A stretch of DNA of 64,000 nt, taken from Flavobacterium sp. KACC 22763. Lineage in GTDB: Bacteria > Bacteroidota > Bacteroidia > Flavobacteriales > Flavobacteriaceae. Below, piece after piece: positions 43,228 to 51,771 of this stretch. The translations under genes and the position numbers were made by a program. The notes under the pieces were generated by a model that worked only from the letters and a program-made list of their open reading frames with translations, did not search any database and was not told the origin of the DNA. Location: the NCBI RefSeq assembly GCF_028736155.1, contig NZ_CP117879.1, forward strand, positions 4,526,001 to 4,590,000, read 5' to 3'. Within the stretch, counting starts at the first letter, position 1. Each line of letters opens with the position of its first letter.

Positions 43228-43229
43228 TC

Positions 43230-43955
43230 ATGAACGAAGAACGCTATATATTATTTGACCAATATCTTCAAGGCGAACTGACCGTTGATGAAAAACACAA
43301 TTTTGAGAAACAATTGTCTGAAGATACTGAACTGGCTTCGGAATTTGAAAGTTTTAAAGAAATGCATTTTCAACTGGAAAATAAATTTGGACAGGAACAG
43401 GAGAGAGAAATCTTTAAAGAAAACCTGACTAGAATTTCAGATAAATATTTCCATAAGAAACAAAACAAAGTAGTTTCGCTTAAACCGTGGTATTTTGCAG
43501 CGGCAGCATCGGTAATTATTATGTTCGGATTGTTTTTCTTTGATTATAAACATTATCCAAATTTTGAAGATTACAACCATCCAGAAAGCGCTTATTTTAC
43601 AGAAAGAGGCGTGTCTGAAGCTATTTTAAAACAAGCTGAGAATAATTTTAATGGAAGAAGATATGAAACGGCTATTCCGATTTTTGAAATGATTCTGAAA
43701 GAAAACAATTCAGAAGAGATTAAATATTTCTATGCGGTATCCTTATTGCAAGTTGGCAAATACGTAAAAGCAGAAAATATTTTCAAAGAATTGGAAGCAG
43801 GGAATTCTGTTTATAAAGAAAAAGCAAAATGGAATCTGGCTTTGTCTAAACTAAAACAAGGAAAGTACGATGATTGTAAAGCTATTTTACAGACCATTTC
43901 GCAAGATTATGAAGATTATGACGAAGTAGAACAACTTTTAGAAGAATTGGAATAA
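43230..43955 (+). CDS. TPR membrane protein, probable anti-sigma factor
   Basis: This 241-residue protein has a cytoplasmic N-terminal region (about 1-85) with an anti-sigma-like start (DQYLQGELTVDEKHNFEKQL), one transmembrane helix (about 88-104, YFAAAASVIIMFGLFFF) and a periplasmic part with two to three TPR motifs (about 130-240). Start 2 bp after the sigma stop codon implies coupling. The layout, sigma-binding inside and TPR outside, is that of a transmembrane anti-sigma factor that senses a periplasmic partner, perhaps the TPR-CHAT protein. No zinc-binding HxxxCxxC motif is seen. Confidence 0.8.
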   Translation: MNEERYILFDQYLQGELTVDEKHNFEKQLSEDTELASEFESFKEMHFQLENKFGQEQEREIFKENLTRISDKYFHKKQNKVVSLKPWYFAAAASVIIMFGLFFFDYKHYPNFEDYNHPESAYFTERGVSEAILKQAENNFNGRRYETAIPIFEMILKENNSEEIKYFYAVSLLQVGKYVKAENIFKELEAGNSVYKEKAKWNLALSKLKQGKYDDCKAILQTISQDYEDYDEVEQLLEELE

Positions 43956-44087
43956 AAATCTTAATTATTAAGAAAAATTTTATCCGTTTACGGGAAACCT
44001 CAATCGAATTTGGAATTTTAGTTCTAAATTCGATTTTCTTTTTACAAGAACTTGTTCCAAAAACAATTTAAGTTAACCCAAAACCAA

Positions 44088-45737
44088 ATGAAAAAAGTTG
44101 CACTGATTTTTATTCTTGTTTTCACTCAGACCATTTTTGGTTTGAATAAGATTACGCAGACAGAAAAACTGGCAGCTACTTGCAAAGTTTGGGGATTCTT
44201 AAAATATTATCATCCGAAAATTGCCAGTGGAGAATTGAATTGGGATAATCAGCTTTTAGAAAAATTGCCAAAAATTGAAAAAGCCCAAACGAAAGAAGAG
44301 TTTTCACTAATTTTAGAAAACTGGATAGATGATTTGGGACCAGTAAAAGAAATAGCGCCGATTGTTGCGCCAAAGGACGTCAAATTTTTTGATAAGAATT
44401 TCGATTTAAGCTGGTTTAATAATAAACTGTTTTCAAAAAAGCTTTCGAAGAAATTAAAATTTATTGAAGAAAATAGGTTTCAGAGTGATGAGGAATTTGG
44501 ACCAAGTTTTGACGGTTTTAAAAACTTAAAGAATTATTTTAATCTAGATTACACAGACAAAAACGCAAAGCTTTTAATGCTGTATGCATACTGGAATGTC
44601 GTAGAGTATTATTTTCCGTACAAATATATAATGGACCAGAAATGGGACGAAGCTTTAAATGAAGTGATTCCTTCTGTTGTTCAATCTAACACTCCAGAAG
44701 ATTTTTTTAAAGTATTAAGAAAAACAGCGGCAAAACTAGATGATAGCCATGTTGAATTTCATATATATCCGTCTGCAGCAACAGAAAAAAAGAACTTTTA
44801 TTTTTTTCCAGCAACGGGCAAAATAATAGAAGAAAAACTTGTAATCACAGAGATTTTAGGAGACAGTCTTGCTGAGGCAGATGGCATTAAAATTGGGACA
44901 GTGATTACTAAAATAAATGATAAGAGCATCAAGGAAATTATTGAAGAGAAAAGGGAAATGATTGCTGCTTCAAACGAAGTTTCTTTTCTGGATAAAGTTG
45001 TTGGTGCAATCTTGTTAAGCGAATCTGAAAAGGTAAAAGTAGAATTTTTGAAAGATGGGAAATACGAAACAAAGTCAATGACTTGGTTTAATTATCATGA
45101 TTCACATCGAAATGAGTATAAAAAGGGAGCTCAGAAAAAGAAAGATAAGTTTAAACTTTTCGACAATAATATTGGCTATGTCAATATGGGAGTTATAAAG
45201 CCCAAAAACATTCCAGATATGGTTGAAGCTTTAAAAAATACAAAAGCAATTGTTTTTGATATAAGGAATTATCCGCAAGGCACTTATAAAGTAATTTCAG
45301 ACTTTCTAAATGCTAACGAAGAGAAATTTGTGATTTATACTTATCCCTATTTAAACTATCCAGGAAAATACTATTGGACGGAGGGAAGAAATGCAGGGTT
45401 TGAGAATAAAGACCATTATAAAGGAAAAGTGATTGTATTATTGGATGAGAATTCTATAAGCCAGTCAGAATGGACAGCGATGTGTTTCCAAACAGCTGGA
45501 AATACCACAATAATAGGAAGCCAGACCGCTGGAGCAGATGGTAATGTGTTTGAATTTGATTTTAATGGATTTCATACGGGCTTTTCAGGAATTGGAGTTT
45601 ATTACCCAGATGGTAGAGAAACACAACGTGTAGGAATTGTACCCGATATTGAAATAAAACCAACAATTTTAGGTATTCAGCAAGGCAAAGACGAAGTTTT
45701 GGAACGCGCTTTGCTATATATAGAAACAGGAAAATAA
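44088..45737 (+). CDS. S41 family peptidase (C-terminal processing type)
   Basis: This 549-residue exported protease has a signal peptide (MKKVALIFILVFTQTIFG), a helical N-terminal domain (about 20-210), a PDZ-like domain (about 235-310, with VITEILGDSLAEADGIKIGT) and a tail-specific protease domain (about 355-545). The Ser-bearing segment is NSISQSEWTAM near 467 and the partner segment GSQTAGADGNV near 488. It stands 132 bp after the anti-sigma gene, with a terminator at 45868. A link with the sigma/CHAT group is plausible but not shown. The ATG at 44088 fits the signal; an upstream in-frame start is rejected. Confidence 0.88.
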   Translation: MKKVALIFILVFTQTIFGLNKITQTEKLAATCKVWGFLKYYHPKIASGELNWDNQLLEKLPKIEKAQTKEEFSLILENWIDDLGPVKEIAPIVAPKDVKFFDKNFDLSWFNNKLFSKKLSKKLKFIEENRFQSDEEFGPSFDGFKNLKNYFNLDYTDKNAKLLMLYAYWNVVEYYFPYKYIMDQKWDEALNEVIPSVVQSNTPEDFFKVLRKTAAKLDDSHVEFHIYPSAATEKKNFYFFPATGKIIEEKLVITEILGDSLAEADGIKIGTVITKINDKSIKEIIEEKREMIAASNEVSFLDKVVGAILLSESEKVKVEFLKDGKYETKSMTWFNYHDSHRNEYKKGAQKKKDKFKLFDNNIGYVNMGVIKPKNIPDMVEALKNTKAIVFDIRNYPQGTYKVISDFLNANEEKFVIYTYPYLNYPGKYYWTEGRNAGFENKDHYKGKVIVLLDENSISQSEWTAMCFQTAGNTTIIGSQTAGADGNVFEFDFNGFHTGFSGIGVYYPDGRETQRVGIVPDIEIKPTILGIQQGKDEVLERALLYIETGK

Positions 45738-45743
45738 CCCTGT

Positions 45744-45846
45744 CTGTCGTACTGAAGAACGAGGGATCGCACTAGCTGATCGAGAGAAAAAATGGGGGTT
45801 TTCTCCTCGAAGCTTCTTGTGAGATCCTTTGTTCTTCAGAATGATA
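45744..45846. repeat. CTGAAGAAC / GTTCTTCAG inverted repeat
   Basis: Arms 45752-45768 and 45823-45839 pair in 15 of 17 positions, with GAAGCTTCTTGTGAGATC in the loop. It is one of two such elements in the 45738-46083 gap, which has no gene. Confidence 0.75.
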
Positions 45847-45867
45847 AAAAATAGGTTGTTATTATTC

Positions 45868-45909
45868 AAACCTCTGTTAAAGTTTTAAACTTTGACAGAG
45901 GTTTTTTTT
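45868..45909 (+). terminator. Terminator after the S41 peptidase gene
   Basis: The stem AACCTCTGTTAAAG / CTTTGACAGAGGTT is followed by eight T residues. The repeat element at 45744 lies between the stop codon and this terminator, so it is transcribed. Confidence 0.82.
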
Positions 45910-45911
45910 GT

Positions 45912-45992
45912 GTCATCCTGAGCGAAGTCGAAGGATCGCATTGAAAACCCACATAGATTAGCGATTAAGGCTTCGACTCCGCTCAGCCTGAC
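45912..45992. repeat. GTCATCCTGAGCGAAGTCGAAG inverted repeat family element
   Basis: Arms 45912-45933 and 45971-45992 match in 19 of 22 positions. From memory, sequences with CCTGAGCGAAGTCGAAGG are widespread intergenic repeats in Bacteroidota; I could not check this. It lies just upstream of the tatD promoter. Confidence 0.8.
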
Positions 45993-46033
45993 AAAAAGAA
46001 AATCCGTTTCATCCGCGTGCCAATCACACAGAA

Positions 46034-46064
46034 TTGCTATTCTTTTAATATTATCGTAATTTTG
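46034..46064 (+). promoter_or_regulatory. Predicted promoter of tatD
   Basis: TTG (46034-46036), 20 bp, TAATTTTG (46057-46064). Transcription would start near 46071, only 13 bp before the TTG start of tatD, which supports that start. Confidence 0.7.
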
Positions 46065-46083
46065 GCACTTTAAAATTACAGCC

Positions 46084-46863
46084 TTGAATTCAACACCCAT
46101 TATTACCGATACCCACACGCACTTATATTCTGAAGAGTTTGATCAGGATCGTGACGAAATGATTCAACGTGCTATTGATGCCGGAATTACCCGTTTTTTT
46201 ATTCCTGCGATCGATGCTGCAGCAACTCAATCTATGTACGATTTAGAAAAAAATTATCCTGAAAATATATTTCTAATGATGGGTTTGCATCCCACTTACG
46301 TGAAAGATAATTATCTGGAAGAATTGGCTCACGTGGAAACAGAATTATCTAAAAGAAAATTCTATGCAGTTGGCGAGATCGGAATCGATTTGTATTGGGA
46401 TAAAACGCATTTAAAAGAACAGCAAATTGCTTTTAAGAGACAAATTCAGCTGGCAAAACAGTACAAATTGCCAATCGTAATTCATTGCCGTGAAGCATTT
46501 GATGAAATTTTTGAAGTATTAGAAGAAGAAAAATCTGAAGATTTGTTTGGGATTTTTCATTGTTTTTCCGGAACTTTAGAACAGGGAGAGCGTGCAATTT
46601 CTTACAATATGAAACTAGGAATTGGAGGTGTAGTTACGTTTAAGAACGGAAAAATTGATCAGTTTTTAAATCAAATCGATTTAAAACATATTGTTTTGGA
46701 GACAGATTCACCGTATTTAGCACCGATTCCGTATAGAGGAAAAAGAAATGAAAGCAGTTATTTGGTCAATGTTATAGCTAAATTAAGCGAGGTGTATGGG
46801 GTTTCTGCAGAAGAAATTGCAGCAATTACGACCCAAAACTCAAAAGACGTTTTTGGGATTTAA
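46084..46863 (+). CDS. tatD: TatD family metal-dependent DNase
   Basis: This 259-residue TIM-barrel hydrolase carries all TatD metal-site motifs: TDTHTHLYSEEF (residues 8-19), VGEIGIDLYWD near 99, IHCREAF near 135, FHCFSG near 160 and LETDSPYLAP near 210. Relatives are 3'-5' exonucleases acting on single-stranded or damaged DNA. The gene appears to start with TTG at 46084: the first metal-binding motif comes seven residues later, no ATG is available before it, and the promoter ends just upstream. Confidence 0.92.
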   Translation: MNSTPIITDTHTHLYSEEFDQDRDEMIQRAIDAGITRFFIPAIDAAATQSMYDLEKNYPENIFLMMGLHPTYVKDNYLEELAHVETELSKRKFYAVGEIGIDLYWDKTHLKEQQIAFKRQIQLAKQYKLPIVIHCREAFDEIFEVLEEEKSEDLFGIFHCFSGTLEQGERAISYNMKLGIGGVVTFKNGKIDQFLNQIDLKHIVLETDSPYLAPIPYRGKRNESSYLVNVIAKLSEVYGVSAEEIAAITTQNSKDVFGI

Positions 46864-46927
46864 CCTGAGCCTTACAAAACTTTAATTTTTTTTTTGTTCT
46901 TTTGCCCACTTTAAACAATTATAAATA

Positions 46928-48064
46928 ATGCAGAAATTTGATGCCATTCGACCGTTTTATGATTCCGAAATAAATGAAGCACTTCATGCGGTGGTCAATC
47001 ATCCTATGATGAAAACCATGATGAACTTTACTTTTCCGGATGTAGAAGATGAGGTTTGGAAGGAGCAATTGAAGAAAACACACTCGATTCGTGATTTTCA
47101 ATGCAACTTTATTTATAACACTATCCAGAAAGTTTTAGAAAAAAGCTCTGAAGGATTAACGACTTCAGGTTTTGAAAAACTGGAACCAAACACTTCTTAT
47201 CTATTTATCTCAAATCATAGAGATATTCTTCTGGATACGACTTTGCTAAATGTTTGTTTGTTTGAACATGGTTTAGTAATGACCGCTTCGGCAATTGGAG
47301 ACAATTTGGTCAAAAAAGCTTTTTTGGCAACTTTGGCAAAATTAAACCGAAACTTTTTAGTTTTAAGAGGTTTATCACCTAGAGAAATGCTTCAGAGTTC
47401 AAAATTATTGTCTGAATATATGGGACAATTACTGCTTCGCGAAAACCGTTCGGTTTGGATTGCTCAGAGAGAAGGAAGAACAAAAGACGGAAATGACGAA
47501 ACCAATCCGGGAGTTTTAAAAATGATTGGAATGGGGTCTGACGAAGAAAACTTAATGGATTATTTTAAGAAATTAAAAATAGTTCCTGTTTCTATTTCAT
47601 ACGAATACGATCCAACAGATGTTTTAAAAATGCCACAATTAATGGCAGAAGCAAACAACGAAGTGTATGTAAAAGATAAAAACGAAGATTTCATGAATAT
47701 CATTAGCGGTATCATGGGAACTAAAAAGAGAATACACATTTCGGTAGGCGATGTTTTAGACACTGAAATCGATCAGATTGTGGCAGAAAATGATAATGTA
47801 AACAAACAGGTTCAGGCATTGGCACAAACTATTGATGATGTTATCTTGAAAAACTATCAATTATGGCCTACAAATTTTATTGCTTACGATATTTTAAACG
47901 AAACAAATAAATTTGCTCACAAATATAAAGAGAGCGAAAAACAGCTTTTTGAACGTCGTTTAGAAATGCGTATCGGAAGTGATAATCCTGTGACAAGACA
48001 AGGATTTTTAGCTATGTATGCAAATCCTGTTGTCAACAAATTAAAATACCAAGATGTCATCTAA
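46928..48064 (+). CDS. 1-acyl-sn-glycerol-3-phosphate acyltransferase-like protein
   Basis: This 378-residue PlsC-like protein acts in phospholipid synthesis. Acyltransferase motifs are ISNHRDILLD (near 94-103), FLVLRGLSPRE (near 142), and WIAQREGRTKDG (near 179), the counterpart of FPEGTRS. The distance from His to Asp is one residue longer than in the usual H-X4-D motif if the second Asp is the catalytic partner, so it belongs to a divergent branch. There is no obvious membrane helix. Its stop overlaps the start of the asparaginase gene by 11 bp. Confidence 0.82.
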   Translation: MQKFDAIRPFYDSEINEALHAVVNHPMMKTMMNFTFPDVEDEVWKEQLKKTHSIRDFQCNFIYNTIQKVLEKSSEGLTTSGFEKLEPNTSYLFISNHRDILLDTTLLNVCLFEHGLVMTASAIGDNLVKKAFLATLAKLNRNFLVLRGLSPREMLQSSKLLSEYMGQLLLRENRSVWIAQREGRTKDGNDETNPGVLKMIGMGSDEENLMDYFKKLKIVPVSISYEYDPTDVLKMPQLMAEANNEVYVKDKNEDFMNIISGIMGTKKRIHISVGDVLDTEIDQIVAENDNVNKQVQALAQTIDDVILKNYQLWPTNFIAYDILNETNKFAHKYKESEKQLFERRLEMRIGSDNPVTRQGFLAMYANPVVNKLKYQDVI

Positions 48065-49082
48065 AGCAAAAATATTATTGGTTTATACCGGAGGAACCAT
48101 CGGTATGAGCAAAGATTTTGAAACAGGAGCACTAAAAGCCTTCAATTTTGGTAAACTAATTCAGAAGATTCCCGAAATCAAACAATTGGATTGCGAAATT
48201 GAATCAATTTCATTCGAACATCCAATAGATTCTTCAAATATGAATCCCGAAATGTGGACCAAGATTGCCACCATTATCGAGGAAAATTACAACGCTTACG
48301 ACGGATTTGTGGTGCTTCACGGATCAGATACCATGTCGTATTCGGCTTCGGCATTGAGTTTTATGCTAGAGAATTTAGCAAAACCAGTGGTGTTTACAGG
48401 TTCGCAATTGCCAATTGGAGATTTGCGTACCGATGCAAAAGAAAACCTGATTACGGCAATTCAGATTGCATCTCTTCAGGAAAACGGAAAACCAGTTATT
48501 ACAGAAGTCTGTTTATATTTTGAATACAAATTGTATCGCGGAAACCGAACTTCTAAAGTAAATGCAGAACATTTCAAAGCTTTTACAGCACCAAATTATC
48601 CTGAATTGGTAGAATCTGGTGTTCATTTAACACTAAACAGACATTTATTTCTTCCTGTAAATAAAGATGCAAAATTGATCGTTCATAAGAACTTGGACAA
48701 TCACGTTGCGATCATAAAAATGTTCCCAGGAATGAGCGAAATTGTTTTGGCTTCAATCCTTGAAATCAAAGGTTTAAGAGGGATTATTCTGGAAACCTAC
48801 GGTTCTGGAAATGCTCCAACTGAAGATTGGTTTTTAAACTTAATAGAAAAAGCCATTAAATCGGGAATGCATATCGTAAACGTAACCCAATGTTCTGGCG
48901 GAAGTGTCAACATGGGACAATATGAAACCAGTACAGCTTTAAAATCGCTAGGAGTGATTTCAGGAAAAGACATCACGACAGAAGCAGCCATTACAAAATT
49001 AATGTATCTGCTTGGGCATAATATTCCGCAAAATGAGTTTAAAGATATTTTTGAGACGGCACTTCGCGGGGAAATATCATAG
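48054..49082 (+). CDS. ansA: Type I L-asparaginase
   Basis: This hydrolyses asparagine to aspartate and ammonia in the cytoplasm. The 342-residue protein has the first catalytic Thr in VYTGGTIGM (residues 9-17) and the second in LHGSDTMSYSASALSFM (Thr near 90). No signal peptide is present, which marks it as the cytoplasmic low-affinity type I form. It overlaps the acyltransferase gene by 11 bp and is followed by a strong terminator at 49104-49146. Confidence 0.93.
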   Translation: MSSKAKILLVYTGGTIGMSKDFETGALKAFNFGKLIQKIPEIKQLDCEIESISFEHPIDSSNMNPEMWTKIATIIEENYNAYDGFVVLHGSDTMSYSASALSFMLENLAKPVVFTGSQLPIGDLRTDAKENLITAIQIASLQENGKPVITEVCLYFEYKLYRGNRTSKVNAEHFKAFTAPNYPELVESGVHLTLNRHLFLPVNKDAKLIVHKNLDNHVAIIKMFPGMSEIVLASILEIKGLRGIILETYGSGNAPTEDWFLNLIEKAIKSGMHIVNVTQCSGGSVNMGQYETSTALKSLGVISGKDITTEAAITKLMYLLGHNIPQNEFKDIFETALRGEIS

Positions 49083-49103
49083 TTTAAATTACAATATTTT
49101 AAG

Positions 49104-49146
49104 TCCCAAATTCCAAAATCTAAAGTTGGAATTTGGGATTTTTTTT
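49104..49146 (+). terminator. Terminator of ansA
   Basis: A perfect 12-bp stem TCCCAAATTCCA / TGGAATTTGGGA is followed by eight T residues. The right arm and tail repeat those of the terminators flanking the restriction gene (28257 and 32170). Further TTGGAATTT copies follow up to 49215. Confidence 0.88.
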
Positions 49147-49199
49147 ATTGAAATTTTCGCTTAACCATACAGTTTGTGGAAAATTGGAATTTGGAATTT

Positions 49200-50444
49200 T
49201 TAAAATTTGGAATTTCGGTATTCAACAGGGCAAGTTTCCAAGTCTTCTTCAGTTGCTTTATGTTTCTTATAATACACATAAACAATTACAGAAAGAATAC
49301 AGATAATTCCTTGAATGGCAACAGTAGTTCTTACGCCAAGCGAATGAGAAACATAACCAATAATTAAACTTCCTACAGGAATCATTCCCTGATACGCCAT
49401 CATATAATAACTGATGCTCCTAGAACGCATGCTCACAATACTGTGGGTCTGAATATAAATGTTGATCGATGAGGTTTGTCCCATCATTCCGATTCCGCTT
49501 AAAGTCATACAGATCAATGCAATTGTAATACTGCTTGAAACTGCCAGAATAATAATGCTGAATCCTAATAACAAACTAGCCGCAATCATTAATTTTCCCA
49601 TATTCTCAGCCGATTTTAAATTGGCTAAATAGATTGCAGATAAGACAGAACCAATTCCGGCAGCGCTTTCAAACCAGCTGAAAGTTTCAGCATTTCCGTT
49701 GAAAATATCTTTTGCAAAAACAGGCATTAAAGTATTAAAAGAAATTACGAATAAACTGCTGCAAGTTAACATCAAAAGCATTCTGGCCATTTCGGTTTCT
49801 TTTTTCACATAATCCAAACCTTCTATAAGATCGTCTAGCATTTTAAGCTTGTTTTCGGCTTTGATATGAGGCGTAATTTTCATCATCATTAGCGAAATCA
49901 AAACAGGCACATAACTCACAAAATTCCCAATAAAACAGATATCTTCTCCATATTGATGCAGAATAATTCCGGCAAGCGCAGGACCCGCGATTCTGGCAAA
50001 GTTGTTCATAGTAGAGTTAAGTGCAACTGCGTTTGGAAGATCTTCTTTATTGTCGACAATATCAATCATCATAGTCTGGCGGCAAGTCATATCAAAAGCA
50101 TTGATGATTCCTTGAATTAAACTCAATGCCAGAATAAAATTGATATTATAAATTTTGAGATAAATAAGAAGAGCCAAAGTTCCTGCCTGAAGCATTGCCA
50201 AAGATTGTAAAACAATCATAGCGCGGTGTCTGTCATAACGTCCAATAATACTTCCCGCAAGAGGCGCTAGAAACAAAGAGGGAATCATACTTAAAAAAGT
50301 GGCCAAACCCAACAAAAACACAGATCCCGTTATACTGTAAACCATCCAGCTTACGGCAGTTTTCTGCATCCAGGTTCCGATAACTGAAACAGATTGTCCG
50401 TAAAAGAATAACTTGAAATTTCTTGATTTTAAGGCTTTAAACAT
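49200..50444 (-). CDS. MFS transporter (EntS-like)
   Basis: This 414-residue inner-membrane protein has 12 helices, beginning FKALKSRNFKLFFYGQSVSV and GTWMQKTAVSWMVY, which is the typical start of the MFS_3/EntS group. Known members export siderophores or drugs. The loop motif GSIIGRYDRHRAMI is near residue 70. ATG at 50444 is preferred over an upstream in-frame start at 50465. It is divergent from a LysR regulator with a 24-bp palindrome between, so the regulator probably controls it. Confidence 0.88.
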   Translation of the reverse strand: MFKALKSRNFKLFFYGQSVSVIGTWMQKTAVSWMVYSITGSVFLLGLATFLSMIPSLFLAPLAGSIIGRYDRHRAMIVLQSLAMLQAGTLALLIYLKIYNINFILALSLIQGIINAFDMTCRQTMMIDIVDNKEDLPNAVALNSTMNNFARIAGPALAGIILHQYGEDICFIGNFVSYVPVLISLMMMKITPHIKAENKLKMLDDLIEGLDYVKKETEMARMLLMLTCSSLFVISFNTLMPVFAKDIFNGNAETFSWFESAAGIGSVLSAIYLANLKSAENMGKLMIAASLLLGFSIIILAVSSSITIALICMTLSGIGMMGQTSSINIYIQTHSIVSMRSRSISYYMMAYQGMIPVGSLIIGYVSHSLGVRTTVAIQGIICILSVIVYVYYKKHKATEEDLETCPVEYRNSKF

Positions 50445-50501
50445 GATCTTAATTATTTGATACAAAGGTCGGGATTATGATTTCATTAGAAAAATTAATA
50501 A

Positions 50502-50525
50502 TTTTACTGATAATAAGTAGTAAAA
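50502..50525. promoter_or_regulatory. Palindrome TTTTACT-N10-AGTAAAA, candidate LysR operator
   Basis: A perfect 7-bp inverted repeat with a ten-base spacer, nine bases before the lysR ATG and about 58 bp from the divergent MFS start. Position and size fit a LysR-type binding site, with autoregulation expected. Confidence 0.55.
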
Positions 50526-50534
50526 CTTATCAAT

Positions 50535-51416
50535 ATGGAAATCTATCAACTGCAATATTTTATTAAAACTGCTGAGGTTTTGCATTTTACAAAAGCAGCT
50601 GAATTGTGTTTTGTAACGCAATCGGGGCTTTCGCAGCAAATAAAAAAGCTCGAAGAAGAATTGGGAATGCCATTGTTTAAGCGAATTGGAAAAAAAGTGC
50701 AATTGACAGAAGCAGGCGCTGTTTTTCTGATTCATGCCAAAAAAGTGGTCGAAAATGTTGAAAACGGAAAACAGGCTATTGAAGATTTGAACGAAATGAT
50801 TGGCGGAGAGCTCCGAATTGGCGTAACCTATATTTTCGGATTATTGATTTTGCCTGTCGTAAATGCATTTGCCAAAAGATATCTAAACTTAAGAATAGTT
50901 GTAGAATATGGTACTACAGAAGCTTTAGAACAAAAACTGATTAATAATGAACTGGATTTGGTTTTGGTAATTTCATCACACGAAATTGGTCCTCCAATTC
51001 AGAAAGTGCCTTTGTTTACCTCAAACATGGTTATGGCGGTTTCAAAATCGAACTCTTTGGCTGAATTAGAAAAAATACCCTTTAAGAAATTAGACGAAGT
51101 GCCATTAATTCTTCCAGGAAAAGGTTCCAATTCAAGAGAATACGTTGAGTTGTTGTTTGCAAAACACAATATGAATCCGAAAATTTCGATCGAATTAAAT
51201 TCGATTCATGCGCTATTGCAAATGGTAGAAAATAGTGATTGGGCAACCATTGTAGCAGAAAAAGCATTGAAAGGATGGGAGCATAGTCTTAAAGCCATTC
51301 AGATTACAGGAGTTGTAACCAAAAGAGATTCGTTTATGCTAACGATTGGCAGTTATCAAAAGAAGGCAGTTAAATTGTTTATGGAAGAATTTCGAAAAAG
51401 TATAAACGAAACTTAA
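50535..51416 (+). CDS. LysR family transcriptional regulator
   Basis: This 293-residue regulator has the LysR winged helix-turn-helix at residues 1-60 (MEIYQLQYFIKTAEVLHFTK, AAELCFVTQSGLSQQIKKLE) and an effector-binding domain from about 90 (GELRIGVTYIFGLLILPVVN). The divergent arrangement with the MFS gene is a classic one for this family. The effector is unknown. Confidence 0.92.
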   Translation: MEIYQLQYFIKTAEVLHFTKAAELCFVTQSGLSQQIKKLEEELGMPLFKRIGKKVQLTEAGAVFLIHAKKVVENVENGKQAIEDLNEMIGGELRIGVTYIFGLLILPVVNAFAKRYLNLRIVVEYGTTEALEQKLINNELDLVLVISSHEIGPPIQKVPLFTSNMVMAVSKSNSLAELEKIPFKKLDEVPLILPGKGSNSREYVELLFAKHNMNPKISIELNSIHALLQMVENSDWATIVAEKALKGWEHSLKAIQITGVVTKRDSFMLTIGSYQKKAVKLFMEEFRKSINET

Positions 51417-51463
51417 TTTTACTTTTTAAACTCGATTTTTTTTGTGTTATTTGCAGACCAAAT

Positions 51464-51550
51464 AGAGAGGTGTCCGAGTGGTTTAAGGAGCTAGCCTGGA
51501 AAGCTAGTATATGGGTAACTGTATCGAGGGTTCGAATCCCTTCTTCTCTG
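51464..51550 (+). tRNA. tRNA-Ser (anticodon GGA)
   Basis: The 87-base cloverleaf has acceptor arms AGAGAGG / CTTCTCT, a D arm, an anticodon arm CTAGC-CTGGAAA-GCTAG with anticodon GGA reading UCC/UCU, a long variable arm typical of tRNA-Ser, and a T arm GAGGG-TTCGAAT-CCCTT. The discriminator base is G. CCA is not encoded. A terminator follows at 51574-51604. Confidence 0.93.
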
Positions 51551-51573
51551 CAAATTTTTAATAAAATAATACC

Positions 51574-51604
51574 AAACCTCGAAATGTAGATTTCGAGGTT
51601 TTTT
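51574..51604 (+). terminator. Terminator of the tRNA-Ser gene
   Basis: The stem AAACCTCGAAA / TTTCGAGGTTT (11 bp, loop TGTAGA) is followed by T residues. Confidence 0.85.
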
Positions 51605-51771
51605 ATTTATTGTCTCTATTACCAAATTATAAATTACAATATCAACGCCCAAAAGACTTATTGAACAAAAATTTTGGACAATTCGATTTTACAATATTTG
51701 CATGGGAAAATCAGCGACAATCAATTTCAGGATTATATATTACGAACACCTTTCGAAAAATCTGTTGACCA

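Noticed and set aside
45885..46118. A 77-residue minus-strand open frame antisense to the start of tatD
   Set aside because: Most of it is translation of the inverted repeat at 45912-45992; it has no promoter and overlaps the tatD promoter and start.
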